Shown: in pieces, positions 33,181-41,484 of the stretch
How the letters are laid out: each line of letters opens with the position of its first letter
Position numbering within the stretch: position 1 is the stretch's first letter
Assembly: GCA_964601735.1 (NCBI GenBank)
Contig: CAZROO010000003.1
Location: 14,236 to 78,235, forward strand
Origin: DATAJX01 sp964601735
GTDB taxonomy: Bacteria; Pseudomonadota; Alphaproteobacteria; UBA2136; UBA6156
Direction of reading: 5' to 3'
DNA length: 64,000 nucleotides
Notes under the pieces: generated by a model
Told to the model about the DNA's origin: nothing
The model's database searches: none
Seen by the model: only the letters and a program-made list of their open reading frames with translations
Position numbers and translations under genes: made by a program

Positions 33181-33201
33181 TCTCGCTCTGGAGAGGGTTC
33201 T

Positions 33202-33840
33202 GTGGTAGATATCAGCCCCATGAGCGAGCCTAAAATTACTTTGATTCATGACGATTTACCCAGTGGCCTGACTTTCCCCGACGGGCTGGCGGCGATTGAT
33301 ACTGAAACCACGGGCCTCTCCGTGACCAAGGACAAGCTGTGCCTGGTGCAGGTGGGCGACAGCCAGGGCAACGTGTGGCTGGTGAAGTTAGGCGACGACT
33401 ACAGCGCGCCGAACCTGAAGGCACTGCTGGCCGACCCCAAGGTGCTGAAGATTTTCCACTTTGCGCGGTTTGATCTGGCGCAGTTGCAGCGGCATTTGGG
33501 CGTGCGCACCGCGCCGATGTTCTGCACCAAGATTGGCCACAAGCTGCTTTACCCGGAAGGCAAAAAACACAACCTGCGCGCGCTGGTGCTGGAATACTGC
33601 GGCGACGAGCTTGATAAGGCCGAACAATTGAGTAATTGGGCGGCGCCGGAGCTGACGGCGAGCCAGCAGAAGTATGCCGCGCTGGACGTGTTTTACCTGA
33701 CGCGTATCTGGACCGCGATGCGCGAGGAACTGCAGGCCGCGAACCGGAACGAATGGATGCTGGCGGCGCTGGACTACCTGCCGGTGCGGGTGGATATGGA
33801 CCTGGCCGGTTTCAACGAAGACGATTTGTTTGCGCATTAG
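33202..33840 (+). CDS. rnd: Ribonuclease D-type 3'-5' exonuclease
   Basis: This is a 212-residue DEDD exonuclease that would trim tRNA 3' ends. The Exo motifs are AIDTETTGLS (Exo I), IFHFARFDLAQL (Exo II) and YAALDVFYL (Exo III). It lacks the HRDC domains of E. coli RNase D, as short alphaproteobacterial forms do. GTG 33202 is chosen because GGAGAGG ends five bases before it; ATG 33220 is possible. It is the first gene of the rnd-kdsD-lptCAB order. Confidence 0.9.
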   Translation: MVDISPMSEPKITLIHDDLPSGLTFPDGLAAIDTETTGLSVTKDKLCLVQVGDSQGNVWLVKLGDDYSAPNLKALLADPKVLKIFHFARFDLAQLQRHLGVRTAPMFCTKIGHKLLYPEGKKHNLRALVLEYCGDELDKAEQLSNWAAPELTASQQKYAALDVFYLTRIWTAMREELQAANRNEWMLAALDYLPVRVDMDLAGFNEDDLFAH

Positions 33841-33848
33841 GAGTGGGA

Positions 33849-34820
33849 ATGAAAAACCAGTTTGTTAAGGAAGCCGCGCGGGTATTGCAGGAAGAAGGCG
33901 CCGCGCTGGCGGCGCTGGCCAAGGCGGTGGAGAAGGACGCCGGTTTTGCCGCGGGCGTGGAGCTGGTTTTGAACCTGAAAGGCCGGTTGATTGTGACCGG
34001 CGTGGGCAAGAGCGGGCACATCGGCGGCAAGATTGCCGCGACGCTGGCGAGCACCGGAACGCCGGCGTTTTTTGTCCACCCCACCGAGGCGCTGCACGGC
34101 GATTTGGGCATGATCGGCAGAGATGACGCGGTGCTGGCGCTCTCCCACAGCGGCGAAAGCAAGGAGCTGGCGGCCATCATTGGGTATTGCACGCGGTTTT
34201 CGATTCCGCTGATTGCCTTGACCGGCAAGCCTGATGGCACGCTGGGCAAGGCCGCCACGCAGGTATTATGCACGCGGGTGGAAAAGGAAGCCTGCCCCCT
34301 GAACCTGGCGCCCACCACCAGCACCACCGCGGCGCTGGCGCTGGCCGACGCGCTGGCGGTGGCATTGATGGCGGCGCGCGGCTTCACGCAGAACGATTTT
34401 GCGCAGTTCCATCCCGGCGGCAAGCTGGGCGCGCAGCTGTTGCGCGTGCACGAGGTGATGGTGAAGGACGATTTGCCGCTGCTGCCGGAGAGTGCCAAGA
34501 TGGATGAAGTGCTGATTGCGCTGACCGAGAAAAACCTGGGCTGTGTCGGGTTCACCGACAAGGCGGGCAGGCTGGTGGGGATGTTTACCGACGGCGATTT
34601 GAAGCGCCGCCTGACGCCCGACCTGTTAAGCAAGAACGCGAAAGAAGTGTTTACCGCCCACCCCAAAAGCACCACGGCAAACGAGCTGTGCACCAGCGCG
34701 GTGGCGGTGATGAGCGACAAGCGCATCACCAGCCTCTGGGTGATTGATGGGGGTGATGAAAACGGCAGGCCGGTGGGGCTGTTGCGGCTTAGCGACTGTT
34801 TGGCCAAAGGTGTGGTTTGA
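33849..34820 (+). CDS. kdsD: Arabinose-5-phosphate isomerase
   Basis: KdsD converts ribulose 5-phosphate to arabinose 5-phosphate, the first step of Kdo synthesis. The 323 residues hold a SIS domain (TGVGKSGHIGGKIAATL, SHSGESKEL, PTTSTTAALALADALA) and two C-terminal CBS domains (VMVKDDLPLL, FTDGDLKRRL, LWVIDG). ATG 33849 is eight bases after rnd. The stop overlaps lptC. Its product feeds waaA. Confidence 0.95.
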   Translation: MKNQFVKEAARVLQEEGAALAALAKAVEKDAGFAAGVELVLNLKGRLIVTGVGKSGHIGGKIAATLASTGTPAFFVHPTEALHGDLGMIGRDDAVLALSHSGESKELAAIIGYCTRFSIPLIALTGKPDGTLGKAATQVLCTRVEKEACPLNLAPTTSTTAALALADALAVALMAARGFTQNDFAQFHPGGKLGAQLLRVHEVMVKDDLPLLPESAKMDEVLIALTEKNLGCVGFTDKAGRLVGMFTDGDLKRRLTPDLLSKNAKEVFTAHPKSTTANELCTSAVAVMSDKRITSLWVIDGGDENGRPVGLLRLSDCLAKGVV

Positions 34821-35422
34821 TGCGGCAACGACTGGCCCTGATTCTGGCGGTGATGGCGGTGGTGATTACCGTCGTGCTGCTGCTGGGCGTGCAGAATAAT
34901 CGCATGCTGCGGCTGGAAGCGCCGGTGCAGCAACCGAATTTGAAAACGGTTTCGGCCAGCACGATTGATACCGCGACGGTGACGCAGAATCCGCAGTTCA
35001 CCGGCGAGGACAACAAGGGCCGCAAGTGGCAACTGAACGGCGTGCGCGCCACGCAAAGCGGCACGGTAAGCGACAGCGTGGTGGGGTTGGATGAGGCCCG
35101 GGGCTGGTGGCAGAATCTTTCCAGCACCACGGCGGGGATGCTGACCGGCAGCGCCGACCACGGTGATTATTACCCCAACGACGCCAAGCTGAGCTTGAAG
35201 GGTAATGTAGTGCTCCAGAATTCGGATACCATTATCCACGCCCCGGCGATGAAGGCCGATTTGCAGACGCAGGAGATCTCCGGCACCAGTGGCGTGAGCC
35301 TGACGCACACGCTCTCCAACCAGACATTGCAGGTGCAGGCCCAGCAGTTCAAGGTAGACCCGCAGACACAGAAGGCGACGCTGTGGGGGAGAGTTCACGC
35401 AAGGTTACAACCGAAGGAATAA
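34820..35422 (+). CDS. lptC: LPS export protein LptC
   Basis: LptC is a bitopic inner-membrane protein that passes LPS from LptBFG to LptA. It has one N-terminal helix (LALILAVMAVVITVVLLLG) and a beta-jellyroll domain (PQFTGEDNKGRKWQLNGVRA, ISGTSGVSLTH). ATG 34820 overlaps the kdsD stop. The 200 residues are usual. Sequence conservation is low in this family, but the position before lptA and lptB makes it firm. Confidence 0.88.
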   Translation: MRQRLALILAVMAVVITVVLLLGVQNNRMLRLEAPVQQPNLKTVSASTIDTATVTQNPQFTGEDNKGRKWQLNGVRATQSGTVSDSVVGLDEARGWWQNLSSTTAGMLTGSADHGDYYPNDAKLSLKGNVVLQNSDTIIHAPAMKADLQTQEISGTSGVSLTHTLSNQTLQVQAQQFKVDPQTQKATLWGRVHARLQPKE

Positions 35423-35425
35423 ATC

Positions 35426-35935
35426 ATGCGGTATCTGTTGCTGGTTTTGGGGATGATGGCGGTTCTGGCACCGGCGTTCGCCGCCAACCTGCCTTTGGAT
35501 GTGGATGCCGACCGTTTGGAGGTTGACCAGGGCGGTGGGCATGCGGTGTTCACCGGCAACGTGAAGGCCGTGCGCGGCGACTGGACGATGACCGCGGCAC
35601 GGGCGGATATTGATTACAGCACCGATTCCAAAGGCAAGAAAAGTGGCGGCGATATTAAAGAAGTGGTGGCGACGGGGAATGTGGTGATTACCCGGCACAA
35701 CTCCCTGAGCCCCAACGATGTGGCCACCGGCGACAAGGCGGTTTACACCCCTGCCACCAACAAGCTGGTGATGACCGGCGGGGTGGTGAAGCTGACGCGC
35801 GGCGGCCATACGCTGACCGGCACGCGGCTGGATTACGACACCGCCAACGGCCAGGCGGTGATGCAGAACCAGGGTGGGGGGAACGGTGGCCGGGTGCACG
35901 CGCACTTCCAAAATGAGGGAAATGAGAGTAAATAG
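35426..35935 (+). CDS. lptA: LPS export protein LptA
   Basis: LptA is the periplasmic bridge protein for LPS. A signal peptide (YLLLVLGMMAVLAPAFA) precedes an OstA-like domain: LDVDADRLEVDQGGGHAVF, VVATGNVVITR, ATGDKAVYTP and VMTGGVVKLTRGG. The C-terminus is rich in Gly, Asn and Gln. It lies three bases after lptC and nine before lptB. Confidence 0.93.
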   Translation: MRYLLLVLGMMAVLAPAFAANLPLDVDADRLEVDQGGGHAVFTGNVKAVRGDWTMTAARADIDYSTDSKGKKSGGDIKEVVATGNVVITRHNSLSPNDVATGDKAVYTPATNKLVMTGGVVKLTRGGHTLTGTRLDYDTANGQAVMQNQGGGNGGRVHAHFQNEGNESK

Positions 35936-35944
35936 AGGGCCTTC

Positions 35945-36718
35945 ATGAACGCCCAGCATCCCAACGTTACCGCCTTGCCCAACAGCGGCCTCAAGGCCGA
36001 TGGGCTGATGCGCAAGGTGGGCGCGCGCACGCTGCTGCGCCAGGTGAGCCTGGTGGTGCGGCGTGGCGAGATTGTGGCGCTGCTGGGGCCCAACGGCGCG
36101 GGGAAAACCACGTGTTTTCAGGCCATCATGGGCATGGTACCGGTGGATGGCGGGCATATCTGGCTCGATGGTGCCGACCTGACGCCGTGGCCGATGTACC
36201 GCCGTGCCCGCGCCGGGCTGGGCTATCTGCCGCAGGAGGCGAGTATTTTCCGTGGCCTCAACGTGGAAGACAACTTGCGCGCGGTGTTGGAACTGGTGTG
36301 CAAGACGCACGCGGAATTGCAGCAGCGGCTGGACGAGTTGCTGGCGGAATTCGGGCTGGAGCGGGTGCGGTTCTCGCCCGCGCCCGCGCTTTCTGGCGGT
36401 GAGCGCCGCCGGGTGGAGATTGCCCGTGCGCTGGCCACCAACCCCGCCTACCTGCTGCTGGACGAGCCGTTCGCGGGGGTTGACCCGATTGCGGTGCGCG
36501 ACATTAAAGGGCTGGTGCATCACCTGAAAAACCGGGGCCTGGGCGTGCTGATTACCGACCACAACGTGCGCGACACGCTGAGCCTGGTGGATCGTGCCTA
36601 CATCATGGCCGAGGGTCAGGTGCTGGCCAGCGGCACGCCCGCCGAGGTGGCCGCCAACGCCGACGTCAAGCGCGTGTACCTGGGCGACGATTTCCATTTT
36701 GCCACACCGCAAAATTAA
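35945..36718 (+). CDS. lptB: LPS export ATP-binding protein LptB
   Basis: LptB is the cytoplasmic ATPase of the LPS extraction complex. Walker A LLGPNGAGKTT, signature LSGGERRRVEIARAL, Walker B YLLLDEPFAGVDP and the H-loop TDHNVRDTL are present. The N-terminal 20 residues extend beyond the usual start. In many alphaproteobacteria rpoN and hpf follow directly; here they lie at 45 and 48 kb. Confidence 0.96.
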   Translation: MNAQHPNVTALPNSGLKADGLMRKVGARTLLRQVSLVVRRGEIVALLGPNGAGKTTCFQAIMGMVPVDGGHIWLDGADLTPWPMYRRARAGLGYLPQEASIFRGLNVEDNLRAVLELVCKTHAELQQRLDELLAEFGLERVRFSPAPALSGGERRRVEIARALATNPAYLLLDEPFAGVDPIAVRDIKGLVHHLKNRGLGVLITDHNVRDTLSLVDRAYIMAEGQVLASGTPAEVAANADVKRVYLGDDFHFATPQN

Positions 36719-36844
36719 GTGGCGGTTTTGACCCTGCGCGGGGTTGACGGTATGACTGATTGTTCCCATGTTACGGACTTAAGGGAGTAATCCTGACCTC
36801 GCATTTTGCCGCCCGCGCCGCGGGTGTTTTTGTGGAGCGACTCC

Positions 36845-37003
36845 ATGAAACCTGATACGCCTCCTGCAGTGAAACATCCCTCGGATAAAGCCGCGCTTGA
36901 ACGCTACAAACGGGAGACCGCCAAGATAGCTTTTGGCGACGATGTGAAGCTGAACAAGAAAGGCGAAGTGAACGACTTTGATGCGATGGAAGCCCATCGT
37001 TGA
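36845..37003 (+). CDS. Small charged protein of unknown function
   Basis: This 52-residue protein has many Lys, Asp and Glu residues (DKAALERYKRETAKIAFGDD). It has no signal or membrane segment. ATG 36845 has GGAG eight bases upstream. A terminator follows seven bases after the stop. No family is recognised. Confidence 0.55.
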   Translation: MKPDTPPAVKHPSDKAALERYKRETAKIAFGDDVKLNKKGEVNDFDAMEAHR

Positions 37004-37009
37004 GCGTGA

Positions 37010-37042
37010 GAATGCCCCCGTGAGGGGGCATTTCTGTTTTTA
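37010..37042. terminator. Terminator between the small protein gene and uppP
   Basis: AATGCCCCC-GTGA-GGGGGCATT is followed by TCTGTTTTT. The A-rich flank on the other side could serve the converging uppP. Confidence 0.75.
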
Positions 37043-37858
37043 AAAGCCCGCAGAGAGCAGGGCGAGGCCGAGGGCACCGAGCGCGATGCGGTAGTAGGCG
37101 AAGGCGCTAAAGTTGTGCTTTTGCACGTAGCCGATGAACCACTTGACCACCGCCAGCGCACCGGCGAACGACACCGCGAAGCCCACGGCGATGAGTGCGG
37201 CGTCGTGGGAGGTGAGACTCTCGTGCGTTTTGTACAAATCGAACACCGTGGCACCGAACATGGTGGGGATGGCAAGGAAAAACGAGAACTCGGTGGCGGC
37301 CTTGCGTTCGACGCCGAGCATCAGCGCGCCCATGATGCTGGCACCGCTGCGGCTGACGCCGGGTATCATGGCCAGGCATTGCAAAAAGCCGATACCCAGT
37401 GCGGTGCGCCAGCTCATTTTTTCGTTATTGGTGAGGCGGGGTTTGGGGGCTATTTTTTCGATCACCAGAATGGCGGCGCCGCCTGCCACCAGCATGGCGC
37501 ACACTACCCAGGGGTTGAACAGCACCTCGGTGATGACTTTATGCAAGGCTGCGCCGAGCACGGCGGCGGGCAGGAAGGCGAGGATGACGGCGAGGGCGTA
37601 ATTACGCTTGCCACCCGGCTTGAGGGCGCCGAAGGCGAGGCCCCAGAGTTTGTTCCAGTAGAGAGCCACGATTGCCAGGATGGCGCCGAGCTGGATGACG
37701 ATGTCGAAGGTCGCTGATGAATTTTGGCCGCCGGGATTGTCGAAGCCGAGGAAATGCCCGGCCAGCAGCAGGTGGCCGGTGGAGGACACAGGGAGGAATT
37801 CGGTGGCGGCCTCGATAAGGCCCAGGAGGGTGGCGAGGAAGAGGCTGTGGGCGTCCAT
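37040..37858 (-). CDS. uppP: Undecaprenyl-diphosphatase (BacA type)
   Basis: UppP recycles the C55 lipid carrier for peptidoglycan and O-antigen synthesis in the inner membrane. The 272 residues hold eight helices. The catalytic segments EFLPVSSTGHLLL and MIPGVSRSGASIMG are intact. It converges with the small gene at 36845 and is followed upstream by a REP-like hairpin and trxA. Confidence 0.96.
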   Translation of the reverse strand: MDAHSLFLATLLGLIEAATEFLPVSSTGHLLLAGHFLGFDNPGGQNSSATFDIVIQLGAILAIVALYWNKLWGLAFGALKPGGKRNYALAVILAFLPAAVLGAALHKVITEVLFNPWVVCAMLVAGGAAILVIEKIAPKPRLTNNEKMSWRTALGIGFLQCLAMIPGVSRSGASIMGALMLGVERKAATEFSFFLAIPTMFGATVFDLYKTHESLTSHDAALIAVGFAVSFAGALAVVKWFIGYVQKHNFSAFAYYRIALGALGLALLSAGF

Positions 37859-37885
37859 CAGGTTTTTCCGGCTTGTTTTGGTTTG

Positions 37886-37937
37886 AGCGCCTTCGGCGCA
37901 CGCTTATCGTGGATGCCGACCTTCGTCGGCATGATAC
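37886..37937. repeat. REP-like hairpin, family 3
   Basis: GAGCGCCTTCGGCGC is followed by ATCGTGGATGCCGACC and GGTCGGCATGAT (approximate). The TTATCGTGGATNCC start is shared with 29440 and 8134. It lies between uppP and trxA. Confidence 0.55.
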
Positions 37938-37940
37938 CTC

Positions 37941-38258
37941 TTACAGGTTGCCCAGCCAGCTTTCGAGTTCGGCTTGCGGGCGCAGGCCTACCAGCGTGCC
38001 CGCGAGCTCGCCGTTTTTGAAGGCCATGAGCGTGGGAATGCTGCGGATGCCGAATTTGGTCGGGGTTTCGAGGTTTTCCTCGATGTTCATTTTGACCACG
38101 CGCACGTTTTTGGCATTGGCCGCGGCGGCCTCGAGCAACAGGCTTAGCGCCTTGCAGGGGCCGCACCATTCGGCCCAGAAATCGACCACCACGGGGGTGC
38201 TGCTGCCTAACACTTCCTTATCGAAATCGGTGTCGGTGACGCTGGCGACATTGGCCAT
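37941..38258 (-). CDS. trxA: Thioredoxin
   Basis: This is a 105-residue cytoplasmic thiol-disulfide reductant. The active site is FWAEWCGPCKALS, and the cis-Pro loop is IRSIPTLMAFKNGE. ATG 38258 follows AGGAGAG at normal spacing; the longer frame upstream is in addA territory. In many alphaproteobacteria trxA directly follows addA, as here (70 bases). Confidence 0.96.
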   Translation of the reverse strand: MANVASVTDTDFDKEVLGSSTPVVVDFWAEWCGPCKALSLLLEAAAANAKNVRVVKMNIEENLETPTKFGIRSIPTLMAFKNGELAGTLVGLRPQAELESWLGNL

Positions 38259-38328
38259 GAGAACTCTCCTGTCTTTGTGATGGCATACTTGCTTACGGGG
38301 GCACTGTAGCACCGCCGTCAAGGCGCGG

Positions 38329-41300
38329 CTAGTCGAGCCAGGCGAGCTGATTACCAGCCAGCCATAAAAGGCCGGTTTTGATGGTTTTGCCGGGGTAGGC
38401 CGGAGCCAGGGCCTGTTTGTAGGCGGTGAGTTGCTGCCGGTAGCTTTCCGGCACGGTGGCGGGCGGGGTGGATTCGGTCTTGAAGTCGATGATGTGGATT
38501 TCGTTTCCGGTGTCGATGAGGCGGTCGATGCGGCCTTCGGCATTGTTCACGACGATGGGGACCTCGCCTTCGCTTTGCGGGGTGAAAAGGTAGGGGTGCT
38601 TTTCAAAGACGTTGAGGACAGGTTGCAGGAGTTTTACGTCGGATTGCCAGAGGGTGAGGAGGCGCTCGCCTTCGGTCGCGCGGTTCTGCGGCGGCAGCGG
38701 CGCGAGAGCGTGCAGCAGGCGGTGCTGGAGCGTGCCGCGTTGCAGGGCGGCTTCGCGGGTGGGGATGTAGGGTTCTTCCTGCGGCCAGGGGAAGGGTTGC
38801 AGCGGGGCAGGAGAAGGCAAGAGGGTGAGAGGGTGAGAGGATGAGAGGGCAGCGGGGTGCGGTTGTTTTTCGAGGGTGCCGGATTCGCGGATTTTGATGC
38901 CGTTGTCGTCTTTCCAGTTGGCCGCGGCTTTGGCGACCTGGGCGTACCAGTGGTTTTTCTCCGTCTGGTTCTCGGCGGCGTTTTTTTCGCTGCTCCAGCC
39001 GCCGATAACCAGCCAGTCCTTGGCGCGGGTGAGTGCGACGTAGAGGCCGCTGGCCTGGTCGGCGTCGAGGCGGTTGTTTTCCTCCTCTTCGAGTTGGGTT
39101 TGGAACTGGGGCGCGAGGGCTTTTTTGCGGGCGAGCAGCATGAGGGTGGCCTGACCGTGTTCGTTGCGTTGCCAGAGAATGTGGTCATCGGCTTTTTTGC
39201 TGCGGGTGGTTTCGGCCACCACCACCAGCGGTGCGCCAAGGCCCTTGGCTTTGTGCACGGTCATGACGCGGACGACGTCGCCGCTTTCACCCAGCGGGCG
39301 GGGCGGGGTGGTTTCCCACGACGCGAGGAGATCGGCCATAGTGGCGTGGGGTTCGGCCGCGGCGAGGAGGCCGGCGAGTTCGGCGCGCAGCGCGTCGGGC
39401 GGCAGGGGGCCGCGTTGCGCATAGGCGGAGAAGACGTCGGGGCGTTGCAATAGTTCGGCCAGCCAGGTGGGGGGCGGGACGGCGGCGGCGCGGGCTTGCC
39501 AGTGGGTGAGCCATTCGGCGGCCCCTTTAGCGGGTTGGCCGGTGAGTTGCCAGTCGTTTTGCGCGAGTTGCAAAAGCTGGGTGTCGCTCCAACTGCACAG
39601 CGGGCTTTTCAATACTTGCGCGAGGGCGAGGGTATCGGTGGGGCCGTTCAGGTAGCGGATGAGGGCGGTGATGTCGGAAACGACTGGTGGTGGCGCGCCC
39701 TTGCCGCTGACCGCGACGGCGGGAATGTGCGCGGCGCTGAGCGCACCCGCGATGGCCATAGCGGTACTGTTGCGCTGGACGAGAACGAGGATATCGCCCC
39801 AGGCGAGTGGTTTGCCGGTGCTGGGCATGACGCAGCCTTCGGCCTTGCGGGCATGCAGCCAAGCTGCCAGTTGGGTGCCGAAGAGGTTGGCGCCGTCGGC
39901 TTTGTATTGCGGGGTTGCTTCGATGCGGAATGGTTCGGGTTTTACGGCTTCGGGTTCGATGGTGAGCGGCCAGAGTTCGGCGCGGCCCCACGCGTGCGGA
40001 TAGACGGTGCTGTGAGGCGTCCAGCTGCCGAGGCTGGCGCGGAGATCTTCGTTTGCAAAGACATCTTCGACCGCCTGGATGAGCGGGGCGCTGGAACGGA
40101 AGCTGTGCTTGCTGGTGACGTTGACGAGGCGTTGGCCGCTCCAGGTGTGGAGGAAGGTTTCGAGTTCGGAAAAGAGCTGCTGCCGCGCGCCCTGGAAGCG
40201 GTAGATGCTTTGCTTGGGGTCGCCCACCGCCAGTACGGTACGCTCGCCGGTGCCGACGTCGCCGCTGAGGAACACTTGCGCGAGCATGTGGACGAGGCGG
40301 GCTTGTTGCGGTGAGTTGTCCTGTGCTTCGTCAACGAGGAGATGGGCGTAGCGGCGCTCGAGCCGCTGGGCGAGCCACTGGCCACGGCCTTCGTTATTCA
40401 TGGCCTGTTGCAGCAGGTGTTCGAGGTCGCCCAGGAAATCACCGTGGGTTTTAAGGCGGCGTTGTTCCTTTAAAATATCGAGTTCGTGGCGCACGGCGCT
40501 CCACCACACCATGAGCGCGAGAGTGAGATGATAGCTTTGCCAGCCGCGCAACTGGTTGCGGATTTGTTCGACGCGGGTTTGGGCGTCGCGCAGGGTTTGC
40601 GCGGCGGCGGGGTGGGCATCGACCTCTTTTTTGAGTGCGGGGAAGCTACGGATGGCAGGGGTACCTTCGCCTTCTTTGATGAAAAGATAACTCATCCAGG
40701 TGGCGAAGCTGCCGTTGAACACGCCGGGTGCGAGAAGGCGCAGGGCTTGCTGTTCTTCAGGCGTGGGCAGCAGTTGTTTCTCGAGTTCGCTTTCGGGTAT
40801 GGTGAGGCCGAGGACTTGTTGCAGATGTTCTGTGAAGTTGCCCTGCTGGACAACCTCGATGAAGGCTTGCCAGTTATGCTCGAACAGGCCGGAGAGTTCG
40901 CGCCAGCCGTTGTCGCCGAGTTCTTCGAGCAGCAGGTCGAGGGATTGCTGTTCGCTTTCGTTGGCGTGGTGTACGGCGCGGGCGAGCGCGGCTGGGAGCA
41001 GGCCGAGTTGCGCGGCGTCTTCGACCAATTCGAAAGGTTGCGGCAGGGCGTCGCCCTCGCTTAAGCGGCTCAGCAGTTGCTGGGCGAAACCGTGGATGGT
41101 GGTGAGGGTGGGCGGGGCGTCGGCCACCAGCGCGGGGAGTTGGCGGAAGCGTTTGAGCAGTTGCGGCGTGATATCGAGGCCGAAGACGTCTTGCAGTTTG
41201 GTTTGCAGCGATCTGTCGTCTTTGCCGTTCCATTCGTGCAGCAGTTCGGTGAGGCGCGCGGCCATTTCGGCCGCCGCGGCCTTGGTGAAGGTGAGGCCGA

Positions 41301-41484
41301 GGATGTTTGATGGCGAGAGCTCAAAGTTGGCGAGCAGCAGTGCGATGATGCGGTAGGTGAGGACTTCGGTTTTGCCTGTGCCCGCGTTGGCGGCGATGTA
41401 GACGCTGGCGCGGGCGTCGAGCGCGGCGCGCTGGAGTTGGGTGGCGGTTAGTTTTGCCGCCTCATTCATTTCGCGCCTACTCAT
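38329..41484 (-). CDS. addA: AddA helicase-nuclease for double-strand break repair
   Basis: This 1051-residue protein is the UvrD-like helicase and 5' strand nuclease of the AddAB complex. Helicase motifs in order are AANAGTGKTEVLTYR, VDEAQDNSPQQARL, GDPKQSIYRFQGA, VMTVHKAKGLGAP and YVALTRAKDWLVIG. The C-terminal PD-(D/E)XK nuclease has EGRIDRLIDTG, IIDFKTES and QQLTAYKQAL. A linker near residue 880 (SSHPLTLLPSP) is encoded by an 8-bp tandem repeat. ATG 41484 follows CAGGAGG and overlaps the addB stop by eight bases. Confidence 0.95.
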   Translation of the reverse strand: MSRREMNEAAKLTATQLQRAALDARASVYIAANAGTGKTEVLTYRIIALLLANFELSPSNILGLTFTKAAAAEMAARLTELLHEWNGKDDRSLQTKLQDVFGLDITPQLLKRFRQLPALVADAPPTLTTIHGFAQQLLSRLSEGDALPQPFELVEDAAQLGLLPAALARAVHHANESEQQSLDLLLEELGDNGWRELSGLFEHNWQAFIEVVQQGNFTEHLQQVLGLTIPESELEKQLLPTPEEQQALRLLAPGVFNGSFATWMSYLFIKEGEGTPAIRSFPALKKEVDAHPAAAQTLRDAQTRVEQIRNQLRGWQSYHLTLALMVWWSAVRHELDILKEQRRLKTHGDFLGDLEHLLQQAMNNEGRGQWLAQRLERRYAHLLVDEAQDNSPQQARLVHMLAQVFLSGDVGTGERTVLAVGDPKQSIYRFQGARQQLFSELETFLHTWSGQRLVNVTSKHSFRSSAPLIQAVEDVFANEDLRASLGSWTPHSTVYPHAWGRAELWPLTIEPEAVKPEPFRIEATPQYKADGANLFGTQLAAWLHARKAEGCVMPSTGKPLAWGDILVLVQRNSTAMAIAGALSAAHIPAVAVSGKGAPPPVVSDITALIRYLNGPTDTLALAQVLKSPLCSWSDTQLLQLAQNDWQLTGQPAKGAAEWLTHWQARAAAVPPPTWLAELLQRPDVFSAYAQRGPLPPDALRAELAGLLAAAEPHATMADLLASWETTPPRPLGESGDVVRVMTVHKAKGLGAPLVVVAETTRSKKADDHILWQRNEHGQATLMLLARKKALAPQFQTQLEEEENNRLDADQASGLYVALTRAKDWLVIGGWSSEKNAAENQTEKNHWYAQVAKAAANWKDDNGIKIRESGTLEKQPHPAALSSSHPLTLLPSPAPLQPFPWPQEEPYIPTREAALQRGTLQHRLLHALAPLPPQNRATEGERLLTLWQSDVKLLQPVLNVFEKHPYLFTPQSEGEVPIVVNNAEGRIDRLIDTGNEIHIIDFKTESTPPATVPESYRQQLTAYKQALAPAYPGKTIKTGLLWLAGNQLAWLD
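38814..38853. repeat. 8-bp tandem repeat inside addA
   Basis: On the + strand GAGGGTGA, GAGGGTGA, GAGGATGA and GAGGGCAG follow one another. The unit length is not a multiple of three. The same unit occurs in addB (43294-43368). It falls in a linker between the helicase and nuclease parts. Confidence 0.7.
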
